Shown here one piece after another: positions 35,823-44,462 of a stretch of DNA of 64,000 nucleotides (positions are counted from its first letter, which is position 1; the number at the start of each line of letters is the position of its first letter). A program made the translations under genes and the position numbers. The notes below the pieces were generated by a model, which was not told where the DNA came from, did not search any database, and was given only the letters and a program-made list of their open reading frames with translations. The stretch comes from Bacillus norwichensis (GTDB lineage Bacteria > Bacillota > Bacilli > Bacillales > Bacillaceae_C), in NCBI RefSeq assembly GCF_014836955.1, contig NZ_JACSPV010000004.1:1-64000 (forward strand). Direction: 5' to 3'.

Positions 35823-36350
35823 ATGAATGCTGGTCGGTTGGTGAAAATGGCAAAAAAGGGAGATAAGGAAGCACTGCTTCAATTGATTATGGCCGAAAAG
35901 GATGCTTACTACAGGCTTGCTTTGTCGTACATGAAAAATGAGCATGATGCAATGGATGCCATGGAAGAAATGATCTTGATCCTATACGAAAAAATTGGAA
36001 ACCTAAAAAAAGCTGAAGCTTTTTACAGCTGGAGCAAGACCATATTAGTGAACCTTTGTAAATCCATGCTCAACAAACAAAGGAAAGTGATCCCGCTGGA
36101 GAGTATGCCAGATGAACAACATTCTCACCAGGTTCCCCATGTAAACAGCGAACAACGTTTGGATATCCAACAAATGCTGGAACATCTGAACGAACATCAA
36201 AGAGAAACCATCCAGCTGAAATATTTGCACGATCTTGATTACAAAACAATAGCTGAAATAACTAATGTTTCAATCGGCACTGTCAAATCAAGGATTTTCG
36301 AAGGTTTGAAAAAACTGCGGGAACTTTTTGGGGGTGATTCAAATGAATGA
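35823..36350 (+). CDS. ECF RNA polymerase sigma factor
   Basis: 175 aa. Region 2 covers about residues 15-80 (YYRLALSYMKNEHDAMDAME). Region 4 covers about 115-165 (HQRETIQLKYLHDLDYKTIA and SIGTVKSRIFEGLKKL). AGGTGAGGG precedes the ATG. Its 3' end overlaps the start of a DUF4179-type membrane protein, the expected anti-sigma partner. A TGAAC sequence lies about 50 bp upstream, which might be the -35 of a self-regulated promoter. Confidence 0.88.
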   Translation: MNAGRLVKMAKKGDKEALLQLIMAEKDAYYRLALSYMKNEHDAMDAMEEMILILYEKIGNLKKAEAFYSWSKTILVNLCKSMLNKQRKVIPLESMPDEQHSHQVPHVNSEQRLDIQQMLEHLNEHQRETIQLKYLHDLDYKTIAEITNVSIGTVKSRIFEGLKKLRELFGGDSNE

Positions 36351-37620
36351 TATTGAAAAAAAGCTGAATGAAGAAAAAAGACGCCTGAGTACCATCACCG
36401 CACCAGAAGAATTGGAAGCAAGGTTAAAAAACTTTTTACATTCTGCCCCACCCAAAAGGTTGCAGCGCTCTCCTCTTCTAAAACTGGCGATCATCTCCCT
36501 AATTTTTATCGTTGCTACCGGATACCAATTTAATGCATTAGCGTATTATGGAAAAAAACTGTTTGGATTTGATGAAGTAATGAGCGGAACTTTAAAGGAG
36601 CTGAACGACAAAGGGCTAGGGCAAGTCATTGAAAAAAAGACTGTTCTTGATGATGGAACAGATCTTACTATTAATGGTATCCTAACAGATTCCAACCAGC
36701 TCGTTATGTATTATACATTGGGCAACCAAAAAGGATTGGATGTTGACACAAGCGACCTTTTTCAACCCACAGCCATAACCGGGCTTTTGACAGACTCCAA
36801 TATGGAGAGCAGTACATTCATCGTTAGTGATGACGGGACAGAAATTAAAGGGACGATGTCATTTGAACCTGTCAGCCCTTTTTCAAAGAAATTGACATTA
36901 CACTACTGGGACAAAGAGCAGATGAAGGAAAAGAGGATTTCCTTTCCTTATAAGCCGAACAAAGCAATGCAGGCTGAGCTTAAGCAAAAGATAAATAAAA
37001 CGATAAAAGTCGATAAAGGGACGATTAGCTTCAATTCAATTACAGCCTCTCCTACCTTAACAGTGATAAAAGGAAAAATGAACGTTAAAAACTTTGACAG
37101 AGTTAGCACAGCACTGGATGGCATCGAATTAATCGCCAATGGAACACAGGTGCCAATGGTGGGAGGCGAATATCAATCTGGTTTACTTGGAAACAAATTT
37201 GATGTTCGATTTGATACATTGCCCCAAAATCTGGATTCATTAGAGCTGGTCGTGAAACATTTCGCCGGATACAAACTACTTGAAGAGAAGATTAAACTGG
37301 ATTCTTCAAACTTTGAACCGGTCACAATCGCTGGAAAGGAAATGCTCATTCAAGAGGTCACGTTTACTTCAGAAGGATTGGAAATTACGATAGCCACAGA
37401 TAAAGATGTCATGCTGGATGATGTGTACGTTGAAACGAAAAATGGCAACATCCCTTTATCAACTACCCTAAATCAAACCGAAGAAGAGCAAGAACATGGA
37501 CGCCTCATGAAAGTTCGTACACTGCTATTCAAGACAAAGAGCGAACCAGAGTCATTAGTAATAAAAGGAATGCATTATTTGAAACGCTATGACGAAAAAA
37601 TCGACATCCCTGTAAAATGA
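36343..37620 (+). CDS. Anti-sigma factor, DUF4179-type
   Basis: 425 aa. A short cytoplasmic N-terminus (about 45 residues, without an evident zinc-finger HxxxCxxC) is followed by one transmembrane helix (LLKLAIISLIFIVATGY, about residues 48-64). A large extracellular DUF4179/DUF5643-like region completes the protein. It starts at ATG AAT GAT after GGGGGTG; a longer frame exists but starts inside the sigma gene without a site. Same architecture as the pair at 10.8-12.9 kb except for the missing zinc motif. Confidence 0.8.
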   Translation: MNDIEKKLNEEKRRLSTITAPEELEARLKNFLHSAPPKRLQRSPLLKLAIISLIFIVATGYQFNALAYYGKKLFGFDEVMSGTLKELNDKGLGQVIEKKTVLDDGTDLTINGILTDSNQLVMYYTLGNQKGLDVDTSDLFQPTAITGLLTDSNMESSTFIVSDDGTEIKGTMSFEPVSPFSKKLTLHYWDKEQMKEKRISFPYKPNKAMQAELKQKINKTIKVDKGTISFNSITASPTLTVIKGKMNVKNFDRVSTALDGIELIANGTQVPMVGGEYQSGLLGNKFDVRFDTLPQNLDSLELVVKHFAGYKLLEEKIKLDSSNFEPVTIAGKEMLIQEVTFTSEGLEITIATDKDVMLDDVYVETKNGNIPLSTTLNQTEEEQEHGRLMKVRTLLFKTKSEPESLVIKGMHYLKRYDEKIDIPVK

Positions 37621-37651
37621 TGCCTTTGGAAAAGCTTAAGAAGCATCTATC

Positions 37652-37690
37652 TTTCGCGGGTTCGTAAAATACATCATCGAACCCGCGAAA
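37652..37690. terminator. Perfect 13-bp inverted repeat between convergent genes
   Basis: TTTCGCGGGTTCG / CGAACCCGCGAAA with a 13-nt loop, between the anti-sigma gene and the convergent TauE gene. No strong T-run on either side, so terminator function is likely from position rather than sequence. Confidence 0.5.
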
Positions 37691-37756
37691 TTCACACATC
37701 GAAAACCGTTTAATAATGACTTGTTCCTAATAAAAATTACTCTTTCCCGTCTCTAC

Positions 37757-38626
37757 TTAATGATTGGTTTTTACACTCATATTATGAAATTTAAAAATAA
37801 GCCAAACAAAAACTACTGCCACTACCAATGTTGACACCAAAACTATTGGCAGCGAAACCATTAGTGAATCTACTAGGAATACAGCTATCGTCTGAACCGC
37901 AATGGCCATTATAATCAGGCACATAAAAAAATTCAATGATTTTTCGCTTATTAATGCCGTTAACTTTCCTCCGATCAAGGCACCTATAACACCACTGATT
38001 CCAAGCGGTACGATGACATCCATCCGGATATATCCCCAACTCAATTTACCCAAAATAGTCCCAACACAAAGCAGCCCCCCTACAACCATGCCAGTGCCGA
38101 CTGCCTGCCTGACCGTTAAACCGAATAGCCTTAGGAAGATGGGCATGTATAGAAATCCCGCTGCAACACCAATCATGCCTCCAACTGCCCCGACGATAAC
38201 GCTGAGCAAAATAGAAATGAAATAGGGAAATCCATTTTCTGTATCAATGCTTTTTCCACTGCTCGGCAGAATAATCGCTACAGCAGCTAACAGCGCAAAA
38301 AAAGCAAAAATTCCTTGCAGCACATTGTCGCTGAGTGAGTTAGCCATCAAAGATGAAATTAAGCTGGATATCACTGCAGGTATACCAAAGAAAACAACAA
38401 TTTTATTGACAACCAGTTTTTGCAGCCAAAAATAAACCGCTCCTGATATTGTTGTAAAGAGGGTGTAAAAAGCAGTAGTCGTGACAATCTGTTTCATATT
38501 CAGTTTCAATTGGAAAATGGCCGATATCAGCATCAACATGCTCGTAACAATAATGCTTCCACCTACCGACACCATGCCAGAAACGATTCCTGAAAATAAG
38601 CCAATCAAGAATGCTAAAATCCACAT
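37757..38626 (-). CDS. TauE/SafE (TSUP) family permease
   Basis: 289 aa with about eight hydrophobic segments in two homologous halves, as usual for TSUP proteins. Typical motifs are GLFSGIVSGMVSVGGS (about residues 8-23) and VIVGAVGGMIGVAAGFLYMP (about 140-160). Members export sulfite, sulfoacetate or related oxyanions. It starts 14 bp after the molybdate-sensing regulator gene with a GGAGG site, so the two are one operon, divergent from modABC. That context makes oxyanion balance a reasonable role. Confidence 0.85.
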   Translation of the reverse strand: MWILAFLIGLFSGIVSGMVSVGGSIIVTSMLMLISAIFQLKLNMKQIVTTTAFYTLFTTISGAVYFWLQKLVVNKIVVFFGIPAVISSLISSLMANSLSDNVLQGIFAFFALLAAVAIILPSSGKSIDTENGFPYFISILLSVIVGAVGGMIGVAAGFLYMPIFLRLFGLTVRQAVGTGMVVGGLLCVGTILGKLSWGYIRMDVIVPLGISGVIGALIGGKLTALISEKSLNFFMCLIIMAIAVQTIAVFLVDSLMVSLPIVLVSTLVVAVVFVWLIFKFHNMSVKTNH

Positions 38627-38640
38627 AATAGTCCTCCACC

Positions 38641-39558
38641 TTACTGCTCGTACAGGATCTCCCCTGTTTTTTCCACACCATACCCAAGCGACCGCAGTTC
38701 CTCTTGAAATTCGTTATGGTTTAATATCTCTGACACAATGTTGATTAGTTGAATATTGTCTTCTTTTTTTAAAATGACTAAATCATAGCTCTCTGTCATA
38801 AGTGGGATAAAGTCAATACTCGCAACCTTGGCTGATTGTGCAATGCCGACTCCGACATCCGAACGTCCATTAGCAATCACACTGGCCACTCCCAAATGAC
38901 TCGTTTGGATATCTTCATATCCACTTACTAGATTTCTAGGTATACCATTTAGCCGGAGTTGTTCATCCAGAAGAACCCTCGCTCCTGCGCCTCTTTCCCG
39001 ATTAATCAGCTTTATGCCCGGCTTAGCCAGATCTTTCCATGATTGAAAACCATGCGGATTTCCTTTCGCTACGTAAAGTCCCGCTTCACGTTGAAGCATG
39101 TGAATAACAACAAATGATTGGCTGACCAGCAATTTCCTTATATATGGGATATTGTACTGGAGTGTATCGCCATCAAGGAGGTGGGTACTCACCACATCTG
39201 TTTTTCCCAGATACATCGCAATCAAACTGTCCAGGCTGCCTCCATAAGAGCGTAGTGGTCGAAAATCGTCTGATTTTGCTTCTATCTGCCTTGCCAAAAT
39301 ATCAAGACTACTGTCCTGTCCACTGATCACGACTTGACGTACTGTTTCTGAATCCGTCGTTTTAGGTTTCGCTCCTTGAGCGATCTTTACTTCCTGTCCT
39401 CGTGATTTATAATTTTCCAGTTCTTTCGCATCGACTCGCATTTGCCGTCCAACCCTAAAAGCCTGCAGCTCACCTTTTTTGATCAAATCGTACACTGTTA
39501 GCTTAGAAACTTTTAATGCTTTAGCAATTTCCTCTGTCGTAAAAGACTCGTTGTGCAA
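38641..39558 (-). CDS. HTH regulator with molybdate-binding-protein-like effector domain (YvgK-like)
   Basis: 305 aa. An excisionase/MerR-like helix-turn-helix (about residues 5-50, TTEEIAKALKVSKLTVYDLI) is fused to a type-2 periplasmic-binding-protein domain (about 75-300, with LINRERGAGARVLLDEQL and GRSDVGVGIAQSA). B. subtilis has a similar protein, YvgK, next to its modAB homologues. The start is TTG 7 nt after GAGGTG; five further codons upstream are in frame but contain the site. Divergent from modA across tandem AT-rich repeats, so it likely represses mod and itself according to molybdate. Confidence 0.85.
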   Translation of the reverse strand: MHNESFTTEEIAKALKVSKLTVYDLIKKGELQAFRVGRQMRVDAKELENYKSRGQEVKIAQGAKPKTTDSETVRQVVISGQDSSLDILARQIEAKSDDFRPLRSYGGSLDSLIAMYLGKTDVVSTHLLDGDTLQYNIPYIRKLLVSQSFVVIHMLQREAGLYVAKGNPHGFQSWKDLAKPGIKLINRERGAGARVLLDEQLRLNGIPRNLVSGYEDIQTSHLGVASVIANGRSDVGVGIAQSAKVASIDFIPLMTESYDLVILKKEDNIQLINIVSEILNHNEFQEELRSLGYGVEKTGEILYEQ

Positions 39559-39620
39559 GAAAAAACACCTCAATATTCGTAATAATTACATTTTATCATT
39601 TACTTACATAAGCCGGCTAA

Positions 39621-39660
39621 TTATAATTGGATATAACTAGTTATAATTAGATATAATTAG
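39621..39660. promoter_or_regulatory. Tandem 20-bp direct repeat in the modA promoter region (putative operator)
   Basis: TTATAATTGGATATAACTAG is followed immediately by a second copy with two changes (TTATAATTAGATATAATTAG). It lies between the divergent YvgK-like regulator and modA, 24 bp before modA. Each copy contains half-palindromic TATAAYTAG-like blocks. Confidence 0.6.
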
Positions 39661-39684
39661 AAATTCCTTTTTAGGGGGATCACG

Positions 39685-40494
39685 ATGAAAAAACTCGGAA
39701 TTTTCATGTTGCTCATTGCTTCATTGCTTTTTGCAGGCTGTAGCAGCAATAACACAAGCGAACCAAACAACCAGGATTCAGCGGAAAAATCCAACAAAGC
39801 TGAAGAAAAAACACCATTGACTGTTTCCGCCGCAGTTAGCCTGACGGACGCGTTGGAAGAAATCAAAGAGCTTTACGAAAAAGATCATCCAGTTGAATTG
39901 ACTTTTAATCTAGGCGGGTCAGGTACACTAGCCCAGCAAATTCAGCAAGGTGCCCCAGTTGATATTTTCATTTCTGCCAACCAAGAATGGATGGACACAC
40001 TTGAAAAAGAAGATCTTGTCAATACCTCGACAAGAGAAAACGTAACGGGTAATAAAATCGTCTTGATTACAGGAGCAGACTCCAAAATCAATTATAAATC
40101 AGTTGATGAAATCTCTGCAGCCGATCTAGATCAGATTGCTATTGGGAATCCTGAAAGTGTCCCTGCTGGAGAGTATACAGAAGAAATTTTACATAATCTA
40201 AAAAAATGGGATGAACTGAAAGATAAGCTTGTATTGGCTAAGGATGTACGCCAAGTTTTGACGTATGTTGAAACTGGAAACGCCGACATTGGATTTGTTT
40301 ATGAAAGTGATGCGGTAACCTCCGATAAAATCAAAGTTTTATCAACTATCGACGAGTCATTGCATGATCCGATCATCTACCCAGGAGCCGTCTTAGCGGA
40401 TACAAAACACGAAAAAGAAGCGGAAGAATTTCTGAAATTCCTGGAAGCGGAAGAAGCACAAAGCATTTTGGAAAAATACGGGTTCAAGAAATAA
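39685..40494 (+). CDS. modA: Molybdate ABC transporter substrate-binding lipoprotein
   Basis: 269 aa. Lipoprotein signal (MKKLGIFMLLIASLLFAGC, lipidated Cys at about 19) and a charged linker precede the ModA domain. Its blocks are LTVSAAVSLTDALEEI, FNLGGSGTLAQQIQQGAPVDIFIS and VGN/IGNPESVPAGEY, followed by TYVETGNADIGFVYESDA. It captures molybdate outside the membrane. AGGGGG lies before the ATG. First gene of modABC, which presumably feeds the molybdenum hydroxylase encoded 10 kb away. Confidence 0.93.
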   Translation: MKKLGIFMLLIASLLFAGCSSNNTSEPNNQDSAEKSNKAEEKTPLTVSAAVSLTDALEEIKELYEKDHPVELTFNLGGSGTLAQQIQQGAPVDIFISANQEWMDTLEKEDLVNTSTRENVTGNKIVLITGADSKINYKSVDEISAADLDQIAIGNPESVPAGEYTEEILHNLKKWDELKDKLVLAKDVRQVLTYVETGNADIGFVYESDAVTSDKIKVLSTIDESLHDPIIYPGAVLADTKHEKEAEEFLKFLEAEEAQSILEKYGFKK

Positions 40495-40517
40495 AAGCTG
40501 TAAGGTATGATTGAACT

Positions 40518-41192
40518 ATGAACTATTCTCCGCTTATACTTTCATTTAAAACGGCCGCTATCGCAACGGTGATTGTCTTTATCACAGGGGTTGTCCTTGC
40601 AAGGATCATCGGACGTAACTCTTTTTATGGAAAAAGTGCAGTGGAAGCCATCATTTTGCTTCCGCTCGTGCTTCCCCCTACCGTTGTCGGTTTCGGCCTC
40701 TTATATATTTTTGGAAAAAACGGGTTCATAGGAAAACTATTACTCGACTGGTTTGATTTCCAAATTGTTTTCACCTGGTATGGGGTATTAATTGCTGCGG
40801 TTGTCGTTTCTTTTCCATTGATGTACCAAAGTGCTGCTGCCGCCTTCCAACAATATGATCCGAACGTAGAAAACGCGGCCTACACGATGGGTGCTTCGAA
40901 ATGGAAAGTGTTTTGGACCATTTCCTTTCCCCTTGCCTGGCCAGGCCTGCTGGCAGGGACTGTCCTTTCCTTCGCGCGTGCCCTCGGTGAGTTTGGTGCC
41001 ACGCTCATGATCGCTGGCTATATCCCAAACGTCACGGATACGATTCCGCTTGCCATTTATTTCGCCGTGGAATCGGGAAATATGGATTTGGCCAAGTTCT
41101 GGGTGGTCATTATTGTTACCCTTGGCTTCAGTGCTATCTTATGGCTGAATTGGTGGAGCAAAAGGAATATGATGAAACATTCGAAGTCCTGA
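40518..41192 (+). CDS. modB: Molybdate ABC transporter permease
   Basis: 224 aa with about five membrane helices. The permease EAA loop is ENAAYTMGASKWKVFWTISF (about residues 118-137), followed by ARALGEFGATLMIAG, typical of ModB. Positioned 23 bp after modA and 13 bp before modC. Confidence 0.93.
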   Translation: MNYSPLILSFKTAAIATVIVFITGVVLARIIGRNSFYGKSAVEAIILLPLVLPPTVVGFGLLYIFGKNGFIGKLLLDWFDFQIVFTWYGVLIAAVVVSFPLMYQSAAAAFQQYDPNVENAAYTMGASKWKVFWTISFPLAWPGLLAGTVLSFARALGEFGATLMIAGYIPNVTDTIPLAIYFAVESGNMDLAKFWVVIIVTLGFSAILWLNWWSKRNMMKHSKS

Positions 41193-41205
41193 TGGAGGGA
41201 TGACT

Positions 41206-41874
41206 GTGCTTACTGTTGATATTCAAAAACAACTATCTCACTTTGAACTGAATATACACTTTTCGGCCGACAATGAAATTGTCGTGCTATTCGGTCCTTC
41301 CGGCTCCGGCAAAACAACCATCCTCAATAATATTGCGGGACTTAGTCATCCCGATTCAGGGATCATTCGTTTAAATAATACAGACCTTTTTAATGGCAAA
41401 TCCATCATCCCCATCCAAAAAAGGAAAATTGGCTATCTCTTTCAAGACTACGCTCTTTTTCCGCATATGACTGTGTGGAAAAATATCACTTATGGCATGA
41501 AAAACGAAGCGTTTGCCCAAGAGTTAATGAAGGAACTTCGGATCGAACATCTGGCCGCCAAATATCCATCTGAAATATCTGGTGGAGAAAAACAACGCAC
41601 CGCCATCACTAGAGCGATTGCTACTGAACCCGACGCATTACTTTTAGATGAACCTTTTTCGGCACTTGATGATGAAACAAGGAAAAAGAGCCACGAAGAA
41701 CTGATTCGTATTCACCAACTTTGGCGCATCCCCATTATTTTGGTTACACATAATCATGAGGAAGCAAAAAAGCTTGGAAATCGGATTTTATATTTGGAAA
41801 AAGGAGAAATTATTGAGGGATATGTAAAAAAAGACGGCCATACGGAGAAATCAAAGCCGTTCGTGACATCGTAA
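41206..41874 (+). CDS. modC: Molybdate ABC transporter ATP-binding protein
   Basis: 222 aa, short for ModC: the C-terminal TOBE/Mop molybdate-binding domain is absent. Walker A FGPSGSGKTT, signature SGGEKQR, Walker B LLLDEPFSALDD and the switch His in VTHNHEEA are present. The ATG two codons earlier abuts GGAGGG directly, so GTG at 41206 with 6-nt spacing is preferred. Energises ModB. Confidence 0.9.
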   Translation: MLTVDIQKQLSHFELNIHFSADNEIVVLFGPSGSGKTTILNNIAGLSHPDSGIIRLNNTDLFNGKSIIPIQKRKIGYLFQDYALFPHMTVWKNITYGMKNEAFAQELMKELRIEHLAAKYPSEISGGEKQRTAITRAIATEPDALLLDEPFSALDDETRKKSHEELIRIHQLWRIPIILVTHNHEEAKKLGNRILYLEKGEIIEGYVKKDGHTEKSKPFVTS

Positions 41875-41916
41875 ATCCAGCCAAGAAGCAACCAGCAGGA
41901 CTGACCTTCTGTATAA

Positions 41917-41957
41917 AAACAGCCAGTTACCGATATTATACAGGTGACTGGCTGTTT
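41917..41957 (+). terminator. Terminator of modABC
   Basis: AAACAGCCAGTTACC / GGTGACTGGCTGTTT (one mismatch) with an 11-nt loop, followed by AATTTGAC. Located 43 bp past modC. Confidence 0.75.
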
Positions 41958-42045
41958 AATTTGACTTGTTGTATAGGATATAGCCGTTATGTCGTTAAGA
42001 TTGACATTTCTAACCTGCCCTTATTTTTTAGATTTATGAATCCAG

Positions 42046-42167
42046 CAAATGTGCTTTGCGTATTTGCGCCCAGATTTTAACTTTATTCAACTGGGATTTG
42101 AATGGACTACCTATATGATTTCATCTCACTTACTAAGTGAAAGACTTCTACTGAATGAAGTTAAAAG
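42046..42167 (+). repeat. Dispersed structured repeat, copy C (short form)
   Basis: CTTTGCGTATTTGCGCCC, CAGATTTTAACTTTATTCAA, TCTCACTTACTAAGTGA, GACTTCTACTGAATGAAG and TTAAAAG occur in the family order. As in copy B, the internal hairpin segment is missing, and it precedes a LysR gene. Confidence 0.8.
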
Positions 42168-42180
42168 AGTACAAATTTAT

Positions 42181-42194
42181 TGAAAACACTTTCA
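42181..42194. promoter_or_regulatory. Candidate cre (CcpA) operator upstream of the second LysR gene
   Basis: TGAAAACACTTTCA, 13 of 14 matches to the cre consensus, 105 bp before the LysR start. AT-rich inverted octamers AAATATAT/ATATATTT follow at 42229-42260. Confidence 0.5.
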
Positions 42195-42299
42195 TTTTAA
42201 ATGTAAACTATAGTGTATGCATTATTTTAAATATATACTATTTGGGAATTAGATATATTTCATATAATATTTCATTAACTTATTAAGAGGAGAAATTAA

Positions 42300-43199
42300 A
42301 TGGACCTTCATCGTTTGCGTTGTTTCATAAAAATAGTGGAGGAAGGAAGTGTTTCCAAAGCTGCTGAAGCGATGAATATGACGCAGCCCCCTTTGAGCAT
42401 TATGATGGGAAAGCTTGAAAAAGAATTGAAAGTATCACTGTTTGACCGCTCTGGACGCCGATTGACTTTAACGAGAGACGGTGAATTTCTCTATCAACGG
42501 GGAAAGGAACTGATTGCATCTACTGAAAATATGGTGAAGGAATTGTCGGAACATAACGACGGGATGCGTGGGACGGTGACCGCTGGGTGCATCACATCCG
42601 CCAATCTGTTCATCATTCCCGATGCCGTCAAAAAGCTCCGTGAGGAAGCACCGAATATTATCATGCGTGTCAAAGAAGGAAATTCATCATTCGTTCTTAA
42701 TGAATTGCGAAATCATAAAATTGATATCGGCATTGTCCGAACCATTTTCGAAGCGGAGGATCTCCACATATCCACCCTTTTGACGGAGCCTTTATTACTG
42801 GCGTTACCGCCTGGACATCCCTTATTAGAAAAAAACTCGATTAGCATTGCCGATCTGCGAGATGAAAAGTTCATTCTTCCGACATCTTCACATGGTTCCG
42901 GAATTGCCGAAGAGATTATGGAGGCCTGCAACAACAGTGGCTTTACGCCTAACGTTATTTATTGGGGTACGGAAGTTTTTCCAATGCTCCTTATGGTGAT
43001 GAAAGGTGTGGGAATTAGCTTCGCACCATATAATTTTAGCCGCATTCACTGGCCAGAACTCCCGAAGCTTGTTCCATTGGCTGAACCCAAACTAGAAACG
43101 AAGCTTAGCTTGGTCACACTGCAAAAACATTATCAGCCTTCGACAGTCCAACGTTTTTTAGACATCACCAGAGCAGTTGCCAGGGATTTGCAGCCCTAA
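42300..43199 (+). CDS. LysR family transcriptional regulator
   Basis: 299 aa. Winged helix (MDLHRLRCFIKIVEEGSVSK, NMTQPPLSIMMGKLEKEL) and a LysR effector domain. Good GAGGAG site. Paralogue of the regulator at 16214: similar length and order of motifs, and an upstream region with the same order of parts (repeat copy, cre-like site, AT-rich dyad). No divergent target gene adjoins it; the neighbours are modC upstream and a convergent thioredoxin-like gene. Confidence 0.9.
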   Translation: MDLHRLRCFIKIVEEGSVSKAAEAMNMTQPPLSIMMGKLEKELKVSLFDRSGRRLTLTRDGEFLYQRGKELIASTENMVKELSEHNDGMRGTVTAGCITSANLFIIPDAVKKLREEAPNIIMRVKEGNSSFVLNELRNHKIDIGIVRTIFEAEDLHISTLLTEPLLLALPPGHPLLEKNSISIADLRDEKFILPTSSHGSGIAEEIMEACNNSGFTPNVIYWGTEVFPMLLMVMKGVGISFAPYNFSRIHWPELPKLVPLAEPKLETKLSLVTLQKHYQPSTVQRFLDITRAVARDLQP

Positions 43200-43206
43200 A
43201 CTGAAA

Positions 43207-43230
43207 TGGGCGGAGCCCCTGCCCCGCCCC
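43207..43230. terminator. GC-rich hairpin between convergent genes
   Basis: TGGGCGG / CCGCCCC with a 10-nt loop, between the stops of the LysR gene and the thioredoxin-like gene. T-content downstream is modest on both strands. Confidence 0.5.
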
Positions 43231-43235
43231 AGCTA

Positions 43236-43790
43236 TTATTTCACTTCATTCAAAATATTTTTCATGCTTTCATAAGAATTGTCCCAGAAATGAGGCTTCT
43301 CTTTGAACGTTTTTGCAACAATTTTTACCATCGCTTTGAATTTTTCATCATAGCTCTCATCATCCTTAGGTGGTAGCTCTTTCCTGTATTCGTCGACAAA
43401 TGCTTTCGTTGATTCCGTAATTGGGCCCCATTTACCAACTTGTTCGCCATTTTCATCAATGAAGATGAAAATCGGAATTACCCGTTTACCATTTGTTAAA
43501 TATTGCTCCATCAAATCCAGATGCTGATCTCGCGGAAGCAACCGAACATCCATCCCTGCTTTTTCCGCCAAACGAAGCAAAACGGGAACATTCAGCATAC
43601 AATGGCCACACCAAACTTCGGCCAAAGCTACAGCACGCAGATTCTTCTCTTTTACTTTATTAAAAAAATCCTCATCTGCTGGGAGCTGGAAGTTTTCATA
43701 GATATGTAAGAAACCATCTTTTTGATGCTCTAATTCACTTATGTACTCCTCAGGCCTCAGCCCTTTCTCAAACCAATCATTCAAGTTCAA
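43236..43790 (-). CDS. Thioredoxin-family protein
   Basis: 184 aa. The redox motif WCGHC (C61, C64) sits in ALAEVWCGHCMLNVPVLLRL, followed by a thioredoxin-like fold with a cis-Pro region at RVIPIFIFIDE. There is no signal peptide, so it is cytoplasmic. It probably acts in thiol-disulfide exchange or bacillithiol-linked reduction. Single-gene unit convergent with the LysR gene. Partner unknown. Confidence 0.82.
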   Translation of the reverse strand: MNLNDWFEKGLRPEEYISELEHQKDGFLHIYENFQLPADEDFFNKVKEKNLRAVALAEVWCGHCMLNVPVLLRLAEKAGMDVRLLPRDQHLDLMEQYLTNGKRVIPIFIFIDENGEQVGKWGPITESTKAFVDEYRKELPPKDDESYDEKFKAMVKIVAKTFKEKPHFWDNSYESMKNILNEVK

Positions 43791-43923
43791 TCTTTGTCAC
43801 TCCTTCATTTTTCTTATAAAAAGCTTATCGAATCTTGATTATTCTGTAAACAAAACTGCTTGTCTATTATAATATAGATAAAGATAGAAGATTATGAAAT
43901 CAAAAAGAGGAGGAATCGAAAAA

Positions 43924-44400
43924 TTGAAAAAAATTATTCATGCTATTCAAGATGAATATCCAGATGAATTCGCTCATTGTTTTGGATGCGGGCGCTTAAA
44001 TGAGGCAGGGCATCATTTTCGTACTGGATGGGACGGTGACAAAACACTCACCATTTATGAGCCAAAACAAGAACACACTGCGATTCCCGGGTTTGTTTAC
44101 GGCGGATTGCTTGCCTCGCTAGTCGACTGCCATGGAACAGGCTCGGCGGCACTTGCCTTACATAGGAAAAATGGCCATGAACCGGGGAGCGGGCATGCCG
44201 CTCCCCGGTTTGTCACCGCCTCATTACATGTCGACTACCTGAAGCCTACACCACAAGGGACAGCTTTAAACGCATTTGGCCTAGTTGAGGAGATTCATCC
44301 AAAGAAGTGGAAAACTTCAGTAGAAGTCTTCGCGGGGAATGTTCTTTGTGCAAAAGGCGAAGTGATTGCTGTCGTCATGCCCGAAACTTTTAGGGCTTGA
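43924..44400 (+). CDS. PaaI-family thioesterase (hotdog fold)
   Basis: 158 aa. HCFGCGRLNEAGHHFRTGW at the N-terminus and GFVYGGLLASLVDCHGTGSAA in the hotdog helix (about residues 60-80), then ASLHVDYLKPTP, define an acyl-CoA thioesterase of the uncharacterised-PaaI group. The start is TTG 9 nt after GAGGAGG; an ATG ten codons earlier precedes that site. The substrate is unknown. A GC-rich perfect hairpin lies inside the coding sequence at 44180-44210. Confidence 0.8.
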   Translation: MKKIIHAIQDEYPDEFAHCFGCGRLNEAGHHFRTGWDGDKTLTIYEPKQEHTAIPGFVYGGLLASLVDCHGTGSAALALHRKNGHEPGSGHAAPRFVTASLHVDYLKPTPQGTALNAFGLVEEIHPKKWKTSVEVFAGNVLCAKGEVIAVVMPETFRA

Positions 44401-44462
44401 AGATCATGTCCAATAAGTGCCCTTCTTCAAAAACGATCACAATCTTTTAAGAAGTATGATGA

